This document shows positions 57,895-64,000 of a stretch of 64,000 nucleotides of DNA, one piece after another. Origin of the DNA: Actinophytocola sp036402745. GTDB lineage: Bacteria; Actinomycetota; Actinomycetes; Mycobacteriales; Pseudonocardiaceae. Below the pieces are notes generated by a model, which worked only from the letters and a program-made list of their open reading frames with translations, was not told the origin of the DNA and searched no databases. The stretch spans positions 25,263 to 89,262 of the forward strand of contig NZ_DASWSJ010000378.1 of NCBI RefSeq assembly GCF_036402745.1, given 5' to 3'. The position numbers were made by a program, and so were the translations under genes. Within the stretch, counting starts at the first letter, position 1. Each line of letters starts with the position of its first letter.

Positions 57895-59450
57895 GTTGCC
57901 ACCAGCCTGCACACGTGTGGGTCCTCGTTCTTGTAGACGGCGAGGCCGTAGCCGGCCTCCCGATGCTCGACCTGGCCGCCGCGTGCCTCGATCTCCGCGA
58001 CGACCACGTCGGGCTCGAGGTACTTGCGGAAGTGCTCGCCGAACTCCTTCTCCACGCCGGCGTCCAGACCGGTGCGGAACTCCAGGTAGAACTTCCCGCC
58101 GCGGCGCAGGCACATGCTCGCGAGGCGCCACAGGTTGTGCCGGCCGAAGTCCTCGAGAGCGTGGATCAGGAAGCGGCCGTAGAGGACCGGCGGGGTGTCA
58201 CGGTGCGCGAGGTCGCCGCCCATGGCGAGGATCTGGCGGACGTCGTAGAGGTTGAACGTCTGGAACCGCGCGGGCAGCCCGTCGTTGGCGGCGGCCTTGC
58301 CGGCGCGCTCGGTGGCCGCGGGGATGTAGTCCAGGCCGAGGACGTCGTGGCCCTGCCGCGCGAACCACAGCGAGTCGCGGCCGGTGCCCGAGCCGATGTC
58401 GACGACGGCCGCCCCGCCCGGCTCCCGCTCGTGCACCCACTGCGCGAACGGCGACGGGTTGCCCGACACCGCGGCGCTGGACTGTCCGAAGTAGAACGGC
58501 CACCAGTGCTGGCGGTTTTCGTTGTTGCCGCGGGTCCAGCCGTCGAGCTTGCGGCGCACCTGGTGCGGCGTCTCGAACTTGAACGACGGGTCGGGGATGC
58601 GCCAGTGCGGGCCGTAGGTGATCTCCAGCAGCGCCTCGGGGTCGGCCGGCGCGGTGATCATGCGGCCCTCGAGCTCGATCTCCCCCAGCGGCAGCACGAT
58701 CTCCGTGCGGAAGCTCGTCGAGTGGACCTCGGGCATCAGGTAGAAGGTGTCCCCGACGACGAACCCGGCGAAGACGTCGATCGCCCGGCCGCCCTCCGGG
58801 TCGGGGACGATCACCTTGAAGTCGGCGGAGGAGAAGCGCCAGGTCCAGTAGCCGGCCTCGATCATCACGCGCTCGAGCGCGAAGGACTCGCGGGCCACGT
58901 CGACCGGGGTGCGGTGGGTGCTGAGGTAGGCGACGTCGGCGTCGGAGTCGTGCGGGATGAACCGGCCGTCGCGGACCGCGCCGAGCAGCGCGCCGAAGGC
59001 GAGGAACGCGTCGACCCCCGCGCCCTTCAGCCGCGCCAGGACATCCTCGACGGCGTCGAGCAGCGCGTCGACCGTGGCCTGGCCGCGCTCGGCGAACCCG
59101 CACTGCAGGTCGCCGCCCTTGTCGACGATGAGCGGCCGGCCCTGGCCGTCGACGATCCGGACGCGTGCGTCGCTGTCGTCGAAGGCGTGGTCGCCGTCGA
59201 AGAGGGTCTCCTGGGAGAACCGCTCCCGGACGGTCACGTGGCCGGTGCCGCGCAGGAAGGGCTCGAGGTTGACCGGCCACGGGGCGAGCCGGTGCTCGCC
59301 GTCGGGCGTCGTGTCCCGGCCGGCGTGGAAGGACCACACCCACTGGTCGTCGAACAGGACGTCGATGACCGCCTGCTGTCCGGCGGCCACCCGCACCCCG
59401 TCGCGATCGACGAGGGCGAAGGCTGTGGAGGCGCGATCGTTTCCGGGCAT
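57882..59450 (-). CDS. LicD-type transferase fused to a SAM methyltransferase
   Basis: A 522-residue two-domain protein. About 125-320 is LicD/fukutin-like: FLAFGALLGAVRDGRFIPHD followed by SDAD, the acidic pair expected for a phosphotransfer active site. About 340-522 is a class I methyltransferase: AAVVDIGSGTGRDSLWFA, DVLGLDYIPAA, then LYGRFLIHALE. The first 120 residues are beta-rich and may bind sugar. LicD proteins decorate cell-surface glycans with phosphocholine or similar groups. The fusion suggests methylation and phosphotransfer on one glycan. Confidence 0.82.
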   Translation of the reverse strand: MPGNDRASTAFALVDRDGVRVAAGQQAVIDVLFDDQWVWSFHAGRDTTPDGEHRLAPWPVNLEPFLRGTGHVTVRERFSQETLFDGDHAFDDSDARVRIVDGQGRPLIVDKGGDLQCGFAERGQATVDALLDAVEDVLARLKGAGVDAFLAFGALLGAVRDGRFIPHDSDADVAYLSTHRTPVDVARESFALERVMIEAGYWTWRFSSADFKVIVPDPEGGRAIDVFAGFVVGDTFYLMPEVHSTSFRTEIVLPLGEIELEGRMITAPADPEALLEITYGPHWRIPDPSFKFETPHQVRRKLDGWTRGNNENRQHWWPFYFGQSSAAVSGNPSPFAQWVHEREPGGAAVVDIGSGTGRDSLWFARQGHDVLGLDYIPAATERAGKAAANDGLPARFQTFNLYDVRQILAMGGDLAHRDTPPVLYGRFLIHALEDFGRHNLWRLASMCLRRGGKFYLEFRTGLDAGVEKEFGEHFRKYLEPDVVVAEIEARGGQVEHREAGYGLAVYKNEDPHVCRLVATWKR

Positions 59451-59500
59451 GATCGCAGCACTCTAACAGCGGGTAAACGAAAGGTGGAATCCCCGTAAAC

Positions 59501-60709
59501 TCAGGCGACCGCGCGGATCTTGAACACCAGCACCGCACCGGCCAGGCCGACCGCGGCAGCCAGCCCGTAGAGCACCGGGTACCCGCCGAGGTGGGTCACG
59601 ATCGGCGCGGCCAGCACCGGCGCGAGAACCTGCGGCAACGCGTTCGCCACGTTGATCACGCCGAGGTCCTTGCCGCGGTCGCCGGCGGCCGGCAGCACCT
59701 CCGTCATCAGTGCGAAGTCGACCGACGTGTAGACCCCGAAACCCAGCCCCAGCACGGCGGACGCCACCACCGCGCCCGTCCACGTCGGCCACGCGGCGAG
59801 CAGCAGCGCGGCCACCGCCATCACGATCCCGGCCCAGCAGACGAAGCTCCGCCGCCGCCCGACCCGGTCCGACCAGACGCCGCCGACGACCACCGTGGAC
59901 AGCAGGGTGGCCGCGTAGACCGCGGTCAGCACGAACACGCCGCCGTCCGGATCGTCGTGGTGGACCGCGTCCTGCAGGAAGTAGAGAAGGTAAACAATCG
60001 CGATGCTGTTGCCCAAGTTCATGAGGAACCGGGTCAGCCACGCCCAGCCGAAGTCCGGGAACCGCCGGGGGCTCACCCAGAACCCGCGCCAGTCGAGCGG
60101 CGGCCGCGCCTCGACGACCGTGTCGCGCCGCAGCGCCAGGTACGGCACGGTCGCGACCAGCAGGAAGGCCGCGCAGACGAGGTAGCCGGCGGCCAGCCCG
60201 CCGACCGCCGCCGCGAGGCCCGAACCGACCACGATGCCGAGCGTCTGCCCGACGCCGAGCCAGCCGCCCACCATGCCGCGCTGGCGGTGCGGCACCTGGT
60301 CGGGCACCGCGGCCACGAGCGCGGCGAACATCGCGTTCAGGGTGAGCTGCGCGAGGCCCCAGCCGAGCGCCATCACCACGATGTTCGGCGCGACGGCCAG
60401 CACGACGAGGCTCACCGCGCCGCCCGCCGCCCCCAGCGCGGTCCACGGCAGCCGCCGGCCCATTCGCCACGTCGTCCGGTCCGACAGCGCGCCGAACAGC
60501 GGGTTCGCCACCATCGACACGGCCGCGCCGAGCCCGACCACGAGGCCGAGCGCGAGCTCCTTGCCGTCCGGCGCGAGCAGCTGCGCCTGCTTGCCGAGCA
60601 GCACCTGGATCGGCCCGTACCACGCGGTGAACAGGCCCAGCCCGGCGAGCGAGAGCAGCGCGGTCCAGCGCGCCGGCACCCGCTCGGCGGGCTCGGCGAG
60701 CGTGGTCAC
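59501..60709 (-). CDS. MFS transporter (GPH/sugar-cation symporter-like)
   Basis: A 402-residue 12-helix transporter. WYGPIQVLLGKQAQLL at the start, GALSDRTTWRMGRRLPW (motif A, first half) and GGVWSDRVGRRRSF (second half). GTG 60709 overlaps the stop of the beta-glucosidase gene (GTGA), so it probably imports the glucoside that the enzyme cleaves. Confidence 0.88.
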   Translation of the reverse strand: MTTLAEPAERVPARWTALLSLAGLGLFTAWYGPIQVLLGKQAQLLAPDGKELALGLVVGLGAAVSMVANPLFGALSDRTTWRMGRRLPWTALGAAGGAVSLVVLAVAPNIVVMALGWGLAQLTLNAMFAALVAAVPDQVPHRQRGMVGGWLGVGQTLGIVVGSGLAAAVGGLAAGYLVCAAFLLVATVPYLALRRDTVVEARPPLDWRGFWVSPRRFPDFGWAWLTRFLMNLGNSIAIVYLLYFLQDAVHHDDPDGGVFVLTAVYAATLLSTVVVGGVWSDRVGRRRSFVCWAGIVMAVAALLLAAWPTWTGAVVASAVLGLGFGVYTSVDFALMTEVLPAAGDRGKDLGVINVANALPQVLAPVLAAPIVTHLGGYPVLYGLAAAVGLAGAVLVFKIRAVA

Positions 60710-62076
60710 CGCTGGGCCCGGATCAGCTCGCGGTACCAGTGGTAGGAGTCCTTCGGGGTGCGCGCGAGCGTCTCGTAGTCCACGTGCACGAGGCCGAACC
60801 GCTGCGAGTAGCCCACGGCCCACTCGAAGTTGTCCACAATGGACCAGACGAAGTACCCGCGCAGGTCCACACCGTCCTCGATCGCCTGCCGGGCCGCCCG
60901 CACGTGCCCGTCGAGGTAGTCGATCCGCCGGATGTCGGCGACCCGGCCGTCGCCGTCCGGGCCGTCGTTGTAGGCACAGCCGCTCTCGGTGACGTACACC
61001 GGCGGCAGCCGGTCGCCGTACTTGGCGACCAGCGTCGTCAGCACCTCGCGCAGCCCGTCGGGCACCACGGGCCAGCCGAAGTCGGTGACCGGGTAGCCCT
61101 CGATCGGCGGGAACTCGAACGGCAGCCCGTCCGGCAGGGCGAAGCCGTCGACCACCGGCGCGGCGGTCGCCGGCCGCGGCGCACCCACCCGGCTCGGCTG
61201 GTAGTAGTTGACGCCGTACCAGTCCAGCGGCGTGGAAATGAGTTTCAGGTCCTCGGCCACCGGTCCGGGCATCGCGTTCGCGTAGCGGTCCGGGTACTTG
61301 CCCAGCAGCACGGGCGCCGCGAACAGGTCGTTGACGAGCGCGTCGTAGGTGCCCGCGGCGGTGCGGTCGTCAGCCGCCTCGGACGCGGGCCACACCGGTA
61401 TGTGGTGGTTGGCGATGCCGATGCGCTGCGCGCCGGTGGCCCGCAGGGCCTGGGTGGCGAGACCGTGCCCGAGCAGCTGGTGGTGCGCGACGGGGAGCGC
61501 CTCGAGCATCAGCTGCCAGCCGGGCGCGTGCGCGCCGACCGCGTAGCCGAACATCGTGAGGACCATGGGCTCGTTGAGCGGCATCCACAGCCGCACCCGG
61601 TCGCCGAGCTTGGCGCCGACGACGGTGGCGTAGTCGGCGAAGCGGTAGGCGGTGTCGCGGCTGAGCCAGCCGCCGGCGTCCTCGACGACCTGCGGGGTGT
61701 CCCAGTGGAAGAGCGTGACCGCGGGCGCGATGCCCGCGGCGCAGAGCTCGTCGACGAGCCGGTCGTAGAAGTCCAGGCCGGCCTGGTTGACCTGGCCCCA
61801 GCCGGTGGGGAAGACGCGGGGCCAGGCGACGGAGAACCGGTAGGCGTCGACGCCGAGCCCGGCCATGAGCGCGACGTCCTCGCGGTAGCGGTGGTAGTGG
61901 TCGGTCGCGACGGCGCCGGTGTCCCCGCCCAGCACGGTGTTCGGCCGCGCGCAGAATGTGTCCCAAGTGGACGAACCGCGCCCGTCGGCGGTGGTCGCGC
62001 CCTCGATCTGGTAGGCGGAGGAGGAGACGCCCCACACGAACCCGTCGGGGAACGCGGGGATGGCGGGTGGCGTCAT
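60706..62076 (-). CDS. GH1 beta-glucosidase
   Basis: A 456-residue family 1 glycoside hydrolase. FVWGVSSSAYQIEGA at the start, acid/base Glu in WMPLNEPMV, nucleophile in YVTESGCAYND, and the end motif GYFVWSIVDNFEWAVGYSQRFGLVHVD. Cytoplasmic, no signal peptide. First gene of a two-gene sugar-use unit with the MFS transporter. Confidence 0.95.
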   Translation of the reverse strand: MTPPAIPAFPDGFVWGVSSSAYQIEGATTADGRGSSTWDTFCARPNTVLGGDTGAVATDHYHRYREDVALMAGLGVDAYRFSVAWPRVFPTGWGQVNQAGLDFYDRLVDELCAAGIAPAVTLFHWDTPQVVEDAGGWLSRDTAYRFADYATVVGAKLGDRVRLWMPLNEPMVLTMFGYAVGAHAPGWQLMLEALPVAHHQLLGHGLATQALRATGAQRIGIANHHIPVWPASEAADDRTAAGTYDALVNDLFAAPVLLGKYPDRYANAMPGPVAEDLKLISTPLDWYGVNYYQPSRVGAPRPATAAPVVDGFALPDGLPFEFPPIEGYPVTDFGWPVVPDGLREVLTTLVAKYGDRLPPVYVTESGCAYNDGPDGDGRVADIRRIDYLDGHVRAARQAIEDGVDLRGYFVWSIVDNFEWAVGYSQRFGLVHVDYETLARTPKDSYHWYRELIRAQR

Positions 62077-62259
62077 CGGTGCCGTCCTCCGAGGCGTGAT
62101 CGCGAACCGAGCCCACAGAGCTTGGACTGAGTCACCCGAACGGTCAAGGGTTCCGTTTGTGACACACCAGCATGGCCCGCCACAAGGGTCGGTGTTCTTC
62201 GCTAAGCCGTGACATGAAAAGGGCCGCTGCCGTGCGTATGCCCGGGAATACTGTCCGTC
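62077..62259. promoter_or_regulatory. Divergent region, possible sugar-operon operator
   Basis: Between the GH1 operon and a lipoprotein gene. At about 62131-62163 an imperfect inverted repeat (TCAC..AACGG and CCGTT..GTGA) is a candidate LacI-type site. A TTGACC -35-like element reads leftward at 62147-62142, but no matching -10 was found. Confidence 0.3.
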
Positions 62260-63384
62260 ATGCGCACACGCTCCGCCCGGTATCCGCTGGCGCTGCTGAC
62301 CGTGGCGCTGTTAGCGCTCACCGGCTGCGGCGCGGACACCTCCGGCGAGCCGGGGCCGGTGCGGTTCACCATGGTCGAGCTGCCGGCCGGTGCGACGCCG
62401 GTCGTCCTCGCCGGCACGACGGACGCTCTGCTCATCGGCGTGCGCCGGGACGGGGAGCAGGTCGTGCCGGGGCTGCTGCGCCGCGGGCCGGCCGGGGAGA
62501 TCTCGGAGATCGCGGTGAACCCCGGCACGCCGTACGGGAGCAAGGCGTTCTGGTACTCGCTCACCGCCGACGGCGACCGGATCCTCGCGATCGGCGGGCG
62601 GCGCGGCGGCGCGCACGGCAACGTCCGGTGGAGCGCGTGGACCGGGTCGGACGCGGGCATCACCGAGAAGCAGCAGCCGTTCAGCACGTTCGGCGGCATC
62701 GAGGCGGGCGACCTGCTCGACGCGGTGCTCACCCCCGCCGGCCCGATGCTGGTCGGGACGTGGTCGAGCAAGCAGGTGGGGCTCGACATCCGGATCTGGA
62801 CCACCGACGGCGACCTGTGGCTGCGCCAGCCCGTGGCCGGCACGGCGCTGGAGAACCGGCGCGAGTCGCTGAAGTTCCCGATGGCGGCGACCGCACGGCA
62901 GCAGGGGATTCTCATCGCGGGGTGGGAGCTGTCCGGCGGCAGGCAGCGGCCGGTCGTGTGGCAGTCGAGCGCGGGCGACACCGGTTGGGCCATGGCCGCG
63001 CTACCCGGCGCACCCAAGCCGGGGGCCGCGGTGGCGGCGCGCTGCTGGGAGTCCGGCTGTGCGATCGCCGGCCGGGTCGACAACACGCTCGCCGTGTGGT
63101 CGATGGCCGACGGCAGGTGGACGCGCGTGCCCGGCACCCCGCCCGTCGCGGTGGCCGACGACGAGAAGCTGACCGCCCCGGTCGACGTCGACGGCCGGCT
63201 CGCCCAGGTGATCAACGACGGCGGCGCGGTGAAGGTCCTGTCCTCGGCGACCGACGGCTGGACGGTCCGCCCGGTGGACGGCCCGACCGGCACGGTGACC
63301 GCGGTGACCCGGATCGGGCGCAGCCTCTACGTCGTCGCAGGCGACACCCTGTGGCAGGCCGACGTCGGCTCGTTCTCCGCCTGA
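62260..63384 (+). CDS. Exported lipoprotein, probably a beta-propeller
   Basis: A 374-residue protein with a lipoprotein signal (LLTVALLALTGCG, lipidated Cys near residue 23). The mature part alternates short beta strands and Gly/Asp turns (VWQSSAGDTGWAMAALPG, WSMADGRWTRVPGTPP), as in sialidase-like propellers. No enzymatic residues recognised. Codon 18 is TTA (62311). Confidence 0.82.
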   Translation: MRTRSARYPLALLTVALLALTGCGADTSGEPGPVRFTMVELPAGATPVVLAGTTDALLIGVRRDGEQVVPGLLRRGPAGEISEIAVNPGTPYGSKAFWYSLTADGDRILAIGGRRGGAHGNVRWSAWTGSDAGITEKQQPFSTFGGIEAGDLLDAVLTPAGPMLVGTWSSKQVGLDIRIWTTDGDLWLRQPVAGTALENRRESLKFPMAATARQQGILIAGWELSGGRQRPVVWQSSAGDTGWAMAALPGAPKPGAAVAARCWESGCAIAGRVDNTLAVWSMADGRWTRVPGTPPVAVADDEKLTAPVDVDGRLAQVINDGGAVKVLSSATDGWTVRPVDGPTGTVTAVTRIGRSLYVVAGDTLWQADVGSFSA

Positions 63385-63435
63385 CCCCCGCGTGGAACCC
63401 GGCACTGTCAAGGCGTCCCTCGGCGAAGGAGTGCC

Positions 63436-63570
63436 ATGCACGTGACCCGTCTTCGGCGCGCCGACCTGGCCGACGGCCTGCTGCGGGAGCCGGCGGAGGA
63501 GCGCTACGTCGGGAAGGCGATGGCCGTGATCACCACAGCCGTCCGGCCGAGCATCGCCAAAGTCAGCTGA
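63436..63570 (+). CDS. Possible 44-residue small protein
   Basis: ATG 63436 has GAAGGAG four bases ahead and the frame stays open to TGA 63568-63570. The product starts MHVTRLRRADLADGLLRE and is moderately charged. The good ribosome site is the only support; it could also be the remains of a longer gene. Confidence 0.35.
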   Translation: MHVTRLRRADLADGLLREPAEERYVGKAMAVITTAVRPSIAKVS

Positions 63571-64000
63571 CAGGAGGCGATAAGGAAAAAGAAGTAGACG
63601 TAAAGCGGCCGCACTCGGCAACGCGAATTCAGAACCGCGCGGAAAAGAAACCCGTCGCGAATGCCGCCCCGCCTTCGAACACCACGCCCTCGCCGTGCCC
63701 CCAGGCCAGCCGAGGGCGCAGGTGGAGCCACCTCCGGCGGCTGAACATGGGCTGAAGAATTCAGCTCCACCTGAACATGGCCGGCTGCATTTAGTCGAAG
63801 GTTCAGCCGTTACCCCGCAGCAATCCAGCCGCCTTCATAACGTGTCCGCGGCCTCGTCTAGCCGCGTACTTGAGCAGCACTTCTGCTGCAGTGATCCCTA
63901 CCGCCGGACGGTGTTCCACTTCAGCAGTGGTCGAGTAGATGAGCATCGGTCATCAATCCAGACCCCTGGCCGAGGACGTCGCTCCACCACATGAGCCATG
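63571..64000. other. 430 bases with no convincing gene, composition unlike the rest
   Basis: Begins with a purine-rich tract (AGGAGGCGATAAGGAAAAAG at 63572) and is richer in A and T than the rest of the window. CTGAACATGG occurs twice (about 63741 and 63772), and AATTCAG twice. The open frames here lack the third-position GC bias of the real genes. It may be the edge of a mobile or degenerate region that continues to the right. Confidence 0.4.

Noticed and set aside
63504..63994. Open frames on both strands in the right-hand tail
   Set aside because: No ribosome site, no domain, no third-position GC bias.
1..64000. CRISPR arrays, tRNA or rRNA genes, insertion sequences
   Set aside because: None recognised on reading; no spaced identical repeats, cloverleaf or transposase was seen. 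A covariance-model scan would be needed for certainty on small RNAs.

Overview
The window is high-GC DNA from an actinomycete. GTG starts with purine-rich ribosome sites, stop/start overlaps of the ATGA and GTGA type, an F420-type luciferase-like oxidoreductase, SEC-C and DHA2 proteins, and scattered rare TTA codons all fit this. A member of the Pseudonocardiaceae is my guess from the gene mix; no ribosomal or tRNA gene is present to confirm it.

From about 1.9 to 48.4 kb the DNA looks like most of a natural-product gene cluster, with some ordinary genes inside it. The recognisable parts are: (1) an aryl-acid branch, made of a single-module iterative type I polyketide synthase (KS-AT-DH-KR-ACP, 34.6-39.9 kb), a 2-hydroxyaryl-acid AMP ligase directly downstream, two cytochromes P450 (one with its ferredoxin) and an O-methyltransferase; (2) nucleotide-sugar genes, made of a UDP-glucose dehydrogenase, a UDP-glucuronate-decarboxylase-like enzyme, a sugar 3,4-ketoisomerase and a sugar 3-aminotransferase, with no sugar nucleotidylyltransferase or 4,6-dehydratase in view; (3) a soluble GT-B glycosyltransferase, two membrane GT87-type transferases, one GT2 polyprenyl-sugar synthase and a membrane O-acyltransferase; (4) a ThDP-dependent E1 alpha/beta pair without any E2 or E3, next to a divergent gamma-lyase; (5) a set of cupin, amidohydrolase, SDR, SchA/CurD-like and LLM oxidoreductase genes; (6) an RCC1 propeller, an erythromycin-esterase homologue that lacks its usual catalytic residues, a GNAT protein and an SDR in one operon; (7) three MFS transporters. 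No type II KS, no enediyne PKS and no NRPS is present, so any larger core scaffold would have to be encoded outside the window. No pathway regulator gene is visible either, yet several intergenic regions carry 11-bp-spaced CTCGAG-like repeats of the kind bound by SARP regulators.

From 29.3 to 32.8 kb there are probably housekeeping genes (an exported protein, a SEC-C protein, two membrane proteins), and at 11.8-13.6 kb a membrane protein, a secreted repeat protein and a decayed copy of it.

The right end (48.5-64 kb) is a different neighbourhood: a YqiJ/NfeD-like protein, a flotillin and a 1,652-residue DUF3686-type AAA ATPase in one operon; a GlsB-type small membrane protein; a beta-carbonic anhydrase; a VOC protein; a LicD-methyltransferase fusion; a GH1 beta-glucosidase with its MFS transporter; a lipoprotein; and about 430 bases with no convincing gene. 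Convergent gene pairs are repeatedly separated by long perfect hairpins, which makes transcription-unit borders easy to see.
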